Source: Phycisphaerae bacterium
GTDB lineage: Bacteria; Planctomycetota; Phycisphaerae; JAAYCJ01
Assembly (NCBI GenBank): GCA_012514125.1
Contig: JAAZAW010000184.1
Span: 1 to 17,710 of the forward strand
DNA: 17,710 nt
Direction: 5' to 3'
Shown: piece after piece, positions 6,497-14,088 of the stretch
How positions within the stretch are numbered: position 1 is the stretch's first letter
Layout: each line of letters begins with the position of its first letter
Position numbers and translations under genes: made by a program
Notes under the pieces: generated by a model
Databases searched by the model: none
What the model was told of the DNA's origin: nothing
What the model saw: the letters and a program-made list of their open reading frames with translations, nothing else

Positions 6497-9361
6497 ATGA
6501 ACAAACGAAAGTTTATGGCGGGTCTTGCCGTGTCGCTGGGGAGTCTGGCGATTTCGGGATTGACCGGCCCCCTATCGGCCCAGACGTTATCGGGTACACA
6601 ATCAAATCAAACCCCTGTTTCAGAGAACAACGACATGAAATTCGACTATCATAAAAAGACACTTAAGAATGGCTTGACGGTATTGACACTGGAAGATTTC
6701 TCCTGTCCGATCGTGACGGTGCAAATCTGGTATCATGTAGGGTCGAAAAATGAAGATCCGCGTCGCCAGGGCTTTGCCCACATGTTTGAGCACATGATGT
6801 TTCGCGGGACCGACCGTTTGGGCCCGACGGATCACTTTGCATTGATCAAACAAGTCGGCGGTTCGAGTAACGGATATACGGGGTTTGATCGAACGGTGTA
6901 TCTGGAAACCCTGCCGGCCAATCAGCTCGAGCTCGCCTTGTGGCTTGAAGCGGAGCGGATGAGTTTTTTGAAGATCGATCAGGAAGGCTTCGATACCGAG
7001 CGCAAAGTGGTTGAAGAAGAACGCCGCCAGGGGCTTAACAGTCCTTACGGGACGCTGGTGGATCAACTGCTTGAACGGATTTACAAGGTTCATCCGTATC
7101 GTTGGCCCCCTATCGGCAAGATCGATCATCTTCGGGCGTCTACTGTGGGAGAATTGCGTGATTTCTGGCTTAAATATTATGTGCCGAATAATGCCACGCT
7201 GGTGATTGTGGGTGCGGTGAAACATCAAGAGGCGGAAACGCTTGCGGAAAAATATTTTGGATGGATTCCGCGGTATGAGGATCCCCCGGCGGTTACGATT
7301 GAAGAACCCCTGCCGACAAAAAAGCAGTGTATTACGATTAAGGAGCCTAACGCGCCGGCTCCGGGGGTGGGGATCGTCTATCGGACGGTTGCCCTCAAAC
7401 ATGAAGACACGGTCGCGCTGGATCTGCTGGCGGAGATTCTTGGCGGTGGTAATTCGAGCCGAATTTATCGTGAATTGGTTGCGGAAAAACAAATGGCCAT
7501 GATGGCCCAGGCGGCTTCGTGGTCGCTTGAACAGGATGGCATCTTCGGGGTGGGCGCGGTCCTGCCGCCGATGGGTGGAAACAGCGATGAGACGCTTTGC
7601 GCGATCCGCGAACAGATCGAACGTATCCGCATCGAACCTGTTACAGAAAAAGAGCTGACCAAGGCGCGAAATCAACGGCTTCGCGCGATTGTGACTCAAT
7701 CGCTGCGAGTTGAAAGCAAGGCTTCGATGCTGGGAACGGCGGCGGTGGAATACGGCGATGTTTCTTATGTCAATCGTGAGCTTGACGATGTGAAAAAAGT
7801 GACCGCCGAGGATATCCTGCGAGTGGCGAAGAAATATCTGGCACCGGAACGGTCGATTGAGGTGAAAGTCGAACGCAATCTTTCGGGCAGCCTCATCGGA
7901 AGCAGGAGTGATGAGGAGAAAACAACGGCTACGGCACCGGCGGAGAAAGTTGCGCCCAAGGCGGGCCGCCCGAATCTGACCAGACCCAAGGATTATCCCA
8001 CGACTCCGCCGATCAAGAAATTTGTCCCCGACAAAATCACACCGGAGTTCAGCCGACATCTCCTGCCCAATGGTTTAAAGATTCTGGTCGTACCGAATCA
8101 TGAAGTGCCGTTTGTGACGATGCAGTTGGGATTGACGGCTGGGGCGTGGACGGAGGATAAACCCGGAACCGCATCGATGACGATGCAGATGCTTACGAAG
8201 GGAACGCGCGATTATACCGAAGGGGAACTCGCGGAAGAACTCGAAACCTACGCCATCAGCCTGGCGGGAAATGGTGAGATGGACAATTCGACCATAAGCG
8301 TTGCGTGCCTGAGCGATCAGGTCGAACGGGCCATGACGCTGCTCGATCAGGTGGTTCAATATCCGACGTTTCCGGAAAAGGAATTTATCAAGCTTCGCAA
8401 ACAGGTGCTTACTTCGTTGGCGGTGGCTTCGGCAGAGCCGGACTATATTGCGGATAAGGAATACCGTCGGCATCTCTTTGGAAAACATCCTTATGCCCGC
8501 ACGGCGACCGGTGAAGTTGCGGATGTCGAAGCTTTGACAATCGGCGATATGAAAAACTGGTGGCAGAGGTATGCGAGGCCCGATATGGCGGTGCTGATTA
8601 TCGCGGGCGATATCAAGAACCGCGATGCCGTCGCTCTGGCGGAAAAGGCATTCGGGAACTGGAAGGCGGTCGGTGAAAAACCAGCCAAAACGCTGCCACA
8701 GATTGTGGAACCGAAAGAGACGCGAATTTATCTGATCGATCGTCCGGGAAGCATCCAGAGCCAGATTCGCATCGGGCAACTCGGCATCGTGCGTAAGCAT
8801 CCGTTGTATTTTACCAGCAGGGTTGTCAGCAGTTATTTCGGATGGGATTTTAACAGCCGGCTCAATCAGAGTGTGCGTGTCGATAAGGGATTGACGTACA
8901 GTATCTGGGGTAGTTACATCGCCCAGAATTTTGCGGGCGATTTCCGAATCGGAACCTTCAGCAAGACCCGCTCGACGGCCAGAGCGGTTCAGGCAGCGCT
9001 CGATGAGATCAACCGCCTCAAGACCGACGGACCGACGAAAGACGAACTTGAATCGAGCAAATCGTTCATCCTCGGTAGTTTTGTCGGCGAACGGGAAACA
9101 CCTCAGCAGATCGCCAACGATCTGTGGCTCATCGAATCGCAGAATCTGGGCGACGATTATCTCGAACGTTTGCTGGACCATATCGCCGGAACCCAAAGCA
9201 GCGATTGCCTCAAACTTGTTCAAGAGACTCTCGATCCGAACCGGCTGATTATCGTTGTTGTAGGTGAAGCGGATAAACTCCAGGCAGAATTGAAAGAAAT
9301 CGCACCGGTGACCGTTATCAAAGCACCGATAGAAACGACGCAACCTGTCGAAAAGAATTAA
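6497..9361 (+). CDS. Secreted two-domain M16 zinc metalloprotease (insulinase/PqqL-like)
   Basis: The 954-aa product starts at ATG 6497, with GAAGAGG upstream; an earlier in-frame TTG at 6482 overlaps this ribosome-binding site. Residues 1-28 form a Sec signal peptide ending LSA. The N-terminal M16 half has the inverted zinc motif H95-M-F-E98-H99 and the third ligand E175 in VVEEE, 75 residues on, so it should be an active peptidase of the periplasm or cell surface. A linker rich in Ala, Pro and Lys (about 470-510) leads to a second M16 half. That half lacks HxxEH (GTASMTMQML at the equivalent place) but keeps the late GLTYSIWG signature that completes the active site. This fused active-inactive arrangement is normal for the family. 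It probably degrades peptides or small unfolded proteins. Confidence 0.95.
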   Translation: MNKRKFMAGLAVSLGSLAISGLTGPLSAQTLSGTQSNQTPVSENNDMKFDYHKKTLKNGLTVLTLEDFSCPIVTVQIWYHVGSKNEDPRRQGFAHMFEHMMFRGTDRLGPTDHFALIKQVGGSSNGYTGFDRTVYLETLPANQLELALWLEAERMSFLKIDQEGFDTERKVVEEERRQGLNSPYGTLVDQLLERIYKVHPYRWPPIGKIDHLRASTVGELRDFWLKYYVPNNATLVIVGAVKHQEAETLAEKYFGWIPRYEDPPAVTIEEPLPTKKQCITIKEPNAPAPGVGIVYRTVALKHEDTVALDLLAEILGGGNSSRIYRELVAEKQMAMMAQAASWSLEQDGIFGVGAVLPPMGGNSDETLCAIREQIERIRIEPVTEKELTKARNQRLRAIVTQSLRVESKASMLGTAAVEYGDVSYVNRELDDVKKVTAEDILRVAKKYLAPERSIEVKVERNLSGSLIGSRSDEEKTTATAPAEKVAPKAGRPNLTRPKDYPTTPPIKKFVPDKITPEFSRHLLPNGLKILVVPNHEVPFVTMQLGLTAGAWTEDKPGTASMTMQMLTKGTRDYTEGELAEELETYAISLAGNGEMDNSTISVACLSDQVERAMTLLDQVVQYPTFPEKEFIKLRKQVLTSLAVASAEPDYIADKEYRRHLFGKHPYARTATGEVADVEALTIGDMKNWWQRYARPDMAVLIIAGDIKNRDAVALAEKAFGNWKAVGEKPAKTLPQIVEPKETRIYLIDRPGSIQSQIRIGQLGIVRKHPLYFTSRVVSSYFGWDFNSRLNQSVRVDKGLTYSIWGSYIAQNFAGDFRIGTFSKTRSTARAVQAALDEINRLKTDGPTKDELESSKSFILGSFVGERETPQQIANDLWLIESQNLGDDYLERLLDHIAGTQSSDCLKLVQETLDPNRLIIVVVGEADKLQAELKEIAPVTVIKAPIETTQPVEKN

Positions 9362-9390
9362 TCCGCTCCTTTGCGATTCAGAAAATCTGA

Positions 9391-9433
9391 CGTCGAATAA
9401 AGAGCGACAGGAAAAGTCGCCCTTTATTCGACG
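9391..9433. terminator. Long hairpin, probable bidirectional terminator
   Basis: CGTCGAATAAAG (9391-9402) and CTTTATTCGACG (9422-9433) pair perfectly. Apart from one mismatch, the stem continues with GCGAC/GTCGC. The 18-position stem closes a loop of about 7 nt. It sits between the stops of the plus-strand protease and the minus-strand phosphorylase-like gene. There is no long U-run on either side, so termination is inferred from position and stability. Confidence 0.6.
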
Positions 9434-9465
9434 AAAATCATTTCATTAGTGAAAGACAAATCTCA

Positions 9466-10185
9466 TTATAGCCGTTGCGGTTCCGCGATCATCGTCAGGA
9501 GCAGACTTTGCAATTCTGTCATACTTTTCGAAATCGGCGATTGGTTGTCTTCGTCGATTTCCCTGCTCATAACACAGGCCAGTACGGCGGATACGCCATT
9601 GACCCGACCGGCGGAGTAGAACTTCATCGCCTGCGGGAAAACGACCTCCGCGCCGACGGATTTACTCGCGATTGTCTTTCTTGCATAATCCGGATCATCC
9701 GAGTTGACAGCGACAACTTTGGCCCGGCGAATCGAAACGCAGCGGGCAGCGGCGGTGGTGCGGAAATTGTGAAGCAGATCGTGGCCTGGATAGCTGAAAC
9801 GACAGGAACTTTGTTCAACGCCGACGGCACACTCTGCCAGGACGATTTGACCCACCGGAATGAGTGTCGTAAGACTTTTGGCATAGCCGAGGCCGAAGAT
9901 CGACTTGATGCCGCGATGGGCAAGCTCTTCGATTACCGCTGAAACATCGGATTCTTCCGGCAAACATTCAAAAAGTGGAATTTGTCTCTTGCCGGTAACA
10001 ACGCTGAATTGACTGGAAGCGTTCAGGGAAGAAAGAAGGGGTATGTTTAAAGGTTGGACGGAAAATTGCAGGTGCGCAGGGTTCAGACGGCAGCATGCAA
10101 TGATTGCCGCCGATTCGCCGGCACAACGCGATCCGTGCGTCGAGCGGGCGATTGAAGAGATGGATGTTATGAGGGTTGACGACAT
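9466..10185 (-). CDS. Nucleoside phosphorylase-like protein with eroded active site
   Basis: The 239-aa frame resembles the PNP/UDP phosphorylase fold. GIKSIFGLGYAKSL (92-105) sits where enzymes have the phosphate-binding RVGTTGGL-like loop. PVGQIVLAECAVGVEQSSCRFSY (110-132) matches the strand and GTS-type region. GVSAVLACVMSREI (197-210) resembles the C-terminal part of uridine phosphorylase. The glycine-rich loop is altered, and the nucleoside-binding EMES-type motif appears as VFPQ (182-185), so normal phosphorolysis is doubtful. The start at 10185 has a strong AAGGAG 9 nt upstream. However, the first 25 residues are low-complexity Ser/Thr, while another frame just upstream (down from 10318) reads more like protein. 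A frameshifted or decaying N terminus is therefore possible. It has a terminator hairpin downstream and stands alone. Confidence 0.6.
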   Translation of the reverse strand: MSSTLITSISSIARSTHGSRCAGESAAIIACCRLNPAHLQFSVQPLNIPLLSSLNASSQFSVVTGKRQIPLFECLPEESDVSAVIEELAHRGIKSIFGLGYAKSLTTLIPVGQIVLAECAVGVEQSSCRFSYPGHDLLHNFRTTAAARCVSIRRAKVVAVNSDDPDYARKTIASKSVGAEVVFPQAMKFYSAGRVNGVSAVLACVMSREIDEDNQSPISKSMTELQSLLLTMIAEPQRL

Positions 10186-10344
10186 AGTTCAGGTCTCCTT
10201 CGTAATACGGTTTTTTGTTTGCCCATCGTTCGACCGCTGAAGCTGTTAAATCGCCAGTACCCTGCGTAATAAAATTCGCTTTTAAAATAATTCGTAAACA
10301 TTTTTCTCTCCTGTGCATTAAAAAGTTGATACTTTGGAACCATT

Positions 10345-10382
10345 AAAAAAAGCCTTCCGGGTTTGACGACCCGGAAGGCTTT
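10345..10382 (-). terminator. Strong intrinsic terminator
   Basis: A perfect 12-bp stem, AGCCTTCCGGGT (10351-10362) with ACCCGGAAGGCT (10369-10380), closes a 6-base loop. On the minus strand it is followed by a run of seven U. It ends the small transcription unit starting near 10582 and would also stop read-through from the metal-importer operon. In the plus direction the U-run is weaker. Confidence 0.88.
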
Positions 10383-10409
10383 ATAATTTTATTAATTTGG
10401 TCTCGCTTC

Positions 10410-10553
10410 CTAGGCCGTCACGTTCTCCCAGCTAAAATAATAGGAGAAGCTATAAAACACGCCATACCAAAACCCAAAAGAAGCGCGCAACTGACTTTTC
10501 TGCAAGTCATTGCAGGCAAAGGTATTCAGCATGTTCGACCGGATTTGAGACAT
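10410..10553 (-). CDS. Possible 47-aa small protein, aromatic-rich
   Basis: ATG 10553 to TAG 10410 encodes 47 residues. The N-terminal half is polar and the C-terminal half is very rich in Phe, Tyr, Trp and Ser (around FGFWYGVFYSFSYYFSW). AGGA lies about 11 nt upstream of the ATG, slightly far for a Shine-Dalgarno. The stop is 30 nt before the terminator stem, so the ORF fills the transcript of a strong dedicated promoter. The aromatic segment could associate with a membrane but is too polar for a standard transmembrane helix. I recognise no family. The alternative is that the RNA is non-coding. Confidence 0.38.
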   Translation of the reverse strand: MSQIRSNMLNTFACNDLQKSQLRASFGFWYGVFYSFSYYFSWENVTA

Positions 10554-10588
10554 CTAAAAATTATTCCTGAAATTCATTAATCAATCCA

Positions 10589-10617
10589 TTTATATCACTT
10601 TTTTTCAAATCTGTCAA
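10589..10617 (-). promoter_or_regulatory. Near-consensus sigma70 promoter for the small transcription unit
   Basis: On the minus strand, TTGACA (10617-10612) and TATAAA (10594-10589) are separated by exactly 17 bp. The -35 is perfect and the -10 has one mismatch. The expected start is near 10582. It lies about 30 bp past the stop of the permease gene and points away from it, so it does not serve the importer operon. It is the best promoter match I found in the window. Confidence 0.78.
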
Positions 10618-10647
10618 GCAGGCAATTTTTGAAATCCTGAGGCGTTT

Positions 10648-11895
10648 TTATCGCTCTTCCTCCAGTTTTTTTACGATGGTTCGCGGCACCGAAGCCCAGT
10701 CCATCGTATCGATGGCGTCGAGAAGTTGTTGTTTTTCCTCTTGTTCAATCGGCAGGGTTCTGATTCGACGAGCAAGCAATTCCACAAATCGCGCATCAGA
10801 ATCAATTTTTCGAATCAATGAACTGTAATTTTCATTCTTGAGCGAATGGATGAAAAAATCCCAATCCGACTGATCGATCGAGGTCGATTTTGTCTGAATC
10901 GAATTTGTCCGGGCCGTTGCCGGTTTGGCGATGGAAAAAGCACTGATCGCCAGAAAAATAGCGATGTATCCCCCCAGCACCACCCCCGAACCGACAAGGG
11001 CCAGTTGCCGACCAGGGAAAAAACGATCCCGCAAGTGCGACCAGCCCACAGCCAATACGAAAATCACAAATTCACCAAGCACAATCGTCGGTCCCGAGGG
11101 CAGGTCTTCGACAACGTCCGACAAAATCAATCCGCCCAGCACCCCCACCAGGCCGATGAGATTGGCAATCAGGAACATGTGTTTATAGCGACAAGTCAGC
11201 AATCGTGCGGCAGCGCCGGGAATAACCAGAAACGCCGCCACCAGCAAAACACCCAGAATCTTGATCGCCACCACTACCGTCACCGCCAGCAGCGTCAGGA
11301 GCATATAGTGAATCGGTCCGACGGGAACGCCTGAAATACCCGCGAGTTCTTCGTCCAGACAAAACAAAAACATCGGCCTGAAGAAAAATATCACCGCCAG
11401 GAGCACCACCACCGCCAGTACGATGGTGAGATAAATATCGAACATTCCCACCGCCAGCACCGAACCGAACAAAAAGCTGAAAAGTTCCGCGGTGTATTCT
11501 TTTCGCAATGAAATCAAGACAATACCCAGCGCCAGCGAGGCGACAAAGAAAATGCCGATGGCGGTATCTTCGCTGATGATGCGTTTTCGACTGGTCCAGC
11601 CGATAAGCCAGGCAACCACAACACAAAAAATCATCGTGGTCAGGTCGATTCCCAGTTGCCGACCCAAGCTTTGCTGAACCATCGGTCCCGACACAAAAAG
11701 CAGCACGCCCAGGGCGATGCCCCCCAAAGCCGAATGCGCAATCCCCTCGCCGATAAACGCCAGCCGTTTGAGAACGACAAAAACACTTAACGTCGAACAA
11801 ACAATCGAAATCAAAATCGCTGCCTGCAAGCCTCGCATCAAGATCGGCAGCGTCGTAACATCGCGATAAAACTGCTCAAAGATGCCCTGAATCAT
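10648..11895 (-). CDS. znuB: Metal ABC transporter permease (ABC-3 family, ZnuB/MntB-like) with C-terminal extension
   Basis: This 415-aa integral membrane subunit of a Zn/Mn-type importer has about nine to ten hydrophobic segments between residues 20 and 325. Typical family stretches include FIGEGIAHSALGGIALG (47-63), with its conserved cytoplasmic-face residues, and LGVLLVAAFLVIPGAAARLL (214-233). Family members are usually about 260-300 aa. Here a soluble, charged tail of about 90 residues (325-415) follows the last helix, rich in Lys/Arg/Glu, with no Cys or His cluster. The ATG at 11895 has GAGG upstream and begins 17 nt after the ATPase stop. It is the third and last gene of the operon. 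The symbol reflects family; zinc versus manganese specificity is not proven. Confidence 0.9.
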   Translation of the reverse strand: MIQGIFEQFYRDVTTLPILMRGLQAAILISIVCSTLSVFVVLKRLAFIGEGIAHSALGGIALGVLLFVSGPMVQQSLGRQLGIDLTTMIFCVVVAWLIGWTSRKRIISEDTAIGIFFVASLALGIVLISLRKEYTAELFSFLFGSVLAVGMFDIYLTIVLAVVVLLAVIFFFRPMFLFCLDEELAGISGVPVGPIHYMLLTLLAVTVVVAIKILGVLLVAAFLVIPGAAARLLTCRYKHMFLIANLIGLVGVLGGLILSDVVEDLPSGPTIVLGEFVIFVLAVGWSHLRDRFFPGRQLALVGSGVVLGGYIAIFLAISAFSIAKPATARTNSIQTKSTSIDQSDWDFFIHSLKNENYSSLIRKIDSDARFVELLARRIRTLPIEQEEKQQLLDAIDTMDWASVPRTIVKKLEEER

Positions 11896-11912
11896 TCTAT
11901 CCTCATATTCTT

Positions 11913-12743
11913 TTATTCCTGCCTCTTGAGATATTCCCGTAACTCACAACCATAAACCTGCTCGATCAAATGGACGTCAAGTCCTTTCGAGCTTTCATGC
12001 CAGTGAAGCGTGCGATTGAGGCACGCCAGGTAATCCGAATAGTGGATCAATTGTCCAATATTATGGGACACCATAATCATCGTCAGCTTCAATTCATTCC
12101 GCAATGTTTGAATCAATTCAAAAAACTGAACCTGACCGGCGGTATCCACCCCACTCGTCGGCTCGTCGAGGACCAGCAATTTCGGGTCCGACACCAATGC
12201 ACGGGCGATAAATACTCGTTGTTGCTGACCGCCGGAGAGTTGACCGATGGGCCGATCGATGAACTGGTCCACGCCCGTCATGGCCATCAGATGTCTGGCT
12301 CGGGCTTTACGTTCGCCTGAAATGCGCTGAAAGGGTGAAACCTTCGTGAAACATCCGCTGATGACGATATCCCATACGGTCGCCGGAAATCGCCAGTCCA
12401 GATCGAACCGCTGGGGTACATAACCGATAAACGAGCGTAAACGCCCTAATTTCGTTGCCGGCGTGCCGAAAACTTCGATCTGCCCTTTCTGCGGTTTGAG
12501 CAGGCCTAAAATCAGCTTCATCAACGTACTTTTGCCCCCGCCGTTAGGTCCGATAACACCGATCAGCGTTTGATCCGGCACACAAAAACTGATTTTTTCT
12601 AGCACCGGATCGGTTCCATAAGAAAAACAGACGTCTCGAACGCAAACGACCGCATCTTCACAACCACACATCGTCGAATCGGACTCCGATTTCTGATGGC
12701 CTAAATGAAGATGTGTCGTCATATCACAATTATTTTTTTCCAT
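11913..12743 (-). CDS. znuC: Metal ABC transporter ATPase (ZnuC/MntA-like)
   Basis: This 276-aa ATPase energises the importer. All motifs are present: Walker A GPNGGGKST (65-73), Q-loop Gln111 in YVPQRFDLDW, signature LSGGQQ (169-174), Walker B LLVLDE (189-194), D-loop after SGVD, and H-loop His227 in MVSHN. Ahead of the normal start of the fold (about residue 31) is an extra segment with H11, H13, H16, C26 and C28. This segment could bind metal and is not usual for the family. The ATG at 12743 has GGAAG about 10 nt upstream; an internal ATG at 12722 would still keep the His and Cys residues. It is the second gene of the operon, 45 nt after the binding-protein gene. Confidence 0.93.
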   Translation of the reverse strand: MEKNNCDMTTHLHLGHQKSESDSTMCGCEDAVVCVRDVCFSYGTDPVLEKISFCVPDQTLIGVIGPNGGGKSTLMKLILGLLKPQKGQIEVFGTPATKLGRLRSFIGYVPQRFDLDWRFPATVWDIVISGCFTKVSPFQRISGERKARARHLMAMTGVDQFIDRPIGQLSGGQQQRVFIARALVSDPKLLVLDEPTSGVDTAGQVQFFELIQTLRNELKLTMIMVSHNIGQLIHYSDYLACLNRTLHWHESSKGLDVHLIEQVYGCELREYLKRQE

Positions 12744-12788
12744 GAAAAAATTCTTCCGTCTCGAGGATTTTATATCCCGAAGATTTGA

Positions 12789-13820
12789 TTAGTCCCGGGT
12801 CGATTCGCGGGGCTTTGCGACCTGGGCGAGTTGACGAAGATTATAGGTCATTAAACCCACATAACTGTCTCGTCCAGCCACGCCCTTTCCACCAATCGGG
12901 TCCACCGTCATCAGCGGGACTCTTAACTGTTCCGCAAGCACCTTTGCGGGTTTGAGCGATAACTGCGGTTCGGTAATGACACACAAAACATCCTTGCCGG
13001 CAACGTGATCGGTCAGTTTACGAATATATTCCAGCGAAGGCTCTTTGCCCGGATAAAGCTCGACGATACCGTAAATATCCACATTATATCGCCGGAACAG
13101 GTATATTAAATCGTCGTGAAGACAGATGACACCGCCCTGGACGTTCTGGAATGTCCTGCGATATTCCCGGTCCAGACGATCGAGCTGGCCCCAGTAGCGT
13201 TTGGCCCGTTCCTGATAGTACGCTTGATGATCCGGATCGACCTGAACCAGCGTCTGGACAATCAAATCGATCATCCGCACCGCACGCATCGGATCGAGCC
13301 ACATCCCGCAATTGGCAATGGTATGCGGGTGTTCGTGATGATCCGTATCCGACTCGTCATGTTCGTCATGCGCCTCACTGATCAGGATCGGCATGGGCGC
13401 CATCGGCAACGATTCCGCCAAAGCCAAATGAATCATTTGTTTATTTACGGACTTTTCCACCAATTTCCCAGCCCAGTCGTCCAGTCCCGATCCGTTATAG
13501 ATAAGGATATGCGCCTGCTGAAGTAATTTGGCATCCCGCATGGTCAATTCATACGTGTGAGGACTGGCTCCGGGAGGCAGCAACGACACGACATTGACCC
13601 GTTCACCTCCGATCTGACCGGCCCAGTCGGCGAAGGGAAAAATCGTCGCCACCACGTTGATTTTTGGAGTTTCTTTAGCCGCCCAGACCGCCGACGGACA
13701 GGCCAAGAAAACCATAATCGCCGCAAAAACAAGAATTTGTGTTAAACATCCTGCAAAACACAACCGAACGGCTTGTAATATAAGCCCCCCTTTGCGTATG
13801 AATGATTTTTGCGACGGCAT
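12789..13820 (-). CDS. znuA: Periplasmic metal-binding protein of the ABC importer (ZnuA/TroA-like)
   Basis: I chose the ATG at 13820 because AAGGAG lies 6 nt upstream; in-frame ATGs at 13826 and 13856 are badly placed. The 343-aa product has a long signal sequence, with a hydrophobic core of about 27-41 and likely cleavage after SAVWA (about 47). Cluster-9 binding proteins usually ligate metal with three His and an Asp/Glu. Here His88 (ASPHTYE), His235 (CLHDD) and Asp307 (TVDPIGG) are present. The second His of the usual DPHxWLDP phrase is missing: the sequence reads NCGMWLDP (170-177), with Gly172 in that position. A His/Asp-rich loop (151-166) directly precedes it. The His-rich loop favours zinc. 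It is the first gene of the operon; no obvious Zur/Fur palindrome was found upstream. Confidence 0.92.
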   Translation of the reverse strand: MPSQKSFIRKGGLILQAVRLCFAGCLTQILVFAAIMVFLACPSAVWAAKETPKINVVATIFPFADWAGQIGGERVNVVSLLPPGASPHTYELTMRDAKLLQQAHILIYNGSGLDDWAGKLVEKSVNKQMIHLALAESLPMAPMPILISEAHDEHDESDTDHHEHPHTIANCGMWLDPMRAVRMIDLIVQTLVQVDPDHQAYYQERAKRYWGQLDRLDREYRRTFQNVQGGVICLHDDLIYLFRRYNVDIYGIVELYPGKEPSLEYIRKLTDHVAGKDVLCVITEPQLSLKPAKVLAEQLRVPLMTVDPIGGKGVAGRDSYVGLMTYNLRQLAQVAKPRESTRD

Positions 13821-14088
13821 CGGCATCTCCTTCTTATTTTTATCCTGTCTTACCATGTTCTCATTTTATTACGAGGTTGGCAAGAAAATGTTCGCCTCCG
13901 TGCCTATAATTTAATAGCTTAAAACTGAACAGGGGATGGGGAAAGTGGAAATTAACATATTTTGAAAGGAGCCGATAAAAACCGATCTATTTAAATTATC
14001 ACAAATGAAGCTTTAATTTCAGACCCCGTTGTTTTGTTCCGATATGAGAAACAGAGTTTGGAAAAGCTATTATGGTGAGGGAATGATC
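13821..14088. other. Divergent intergenic region between the metal importer and TPR gene
   Basis: These 268 bases must hold promoters for both neighbours. TATAAT occurs at 13905-13910 on the plus strand, but its nearest -35 candidate (TTGGCA, 13877-13882) is 22 bp away, which is too far. I see no clean metal-regulator palindrome and no small gene. Confidence 0.4.

Larger units (their letters stand above)
10345..10582 (-). ncRNA. Candidate small RNA / small-protein mRNA (about 240 nt)
   Basis: A consensus-like promoter (10589-10617) and a strong terminator (10345-10382) bound a discrete minus-strand transcript. Inside are a 10-bp hairpin with one bulge (10487-10513: GCAA+TGACTT with AAGTCA+TTGC) and a 6-bp hairpin (TTCTCC/GGAGAA, 10423-10448). 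The transcript also carries a 47-codon ORF. It shows no recognisable signature of 6S RNA, SRP RNA, tmRNA or RNase P RNA. It may be a regulatory RNA, a small-protein mRNA or both. It sits just downstream of the zinc/manganese importer permease gene, but a functional link is only a guess. Confidence 0.5.

Noticed and set aside
6620..8059. 479-aa minus-strand open frame opposite the M16 protease
   Set aside because: It is rich in Arg and His, with the pattern expected of an antisense shadow of a well-conserved gene.
8075..9343. 422-aa minus-strand open frame opposite the second M16 domain
   Set aside because: It is an antisense shadow with no domain signatures.
10167..10301. 44-codon minus-strand ORF with a good AGGAG site, overlapping the start of the phosphorylase-like gene
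   Set aside because: The residue content looks random, and it overlaps a more protein-like frame. It is more easily explained as a shadow of a frameshifted N terminus than as a leader peptide.
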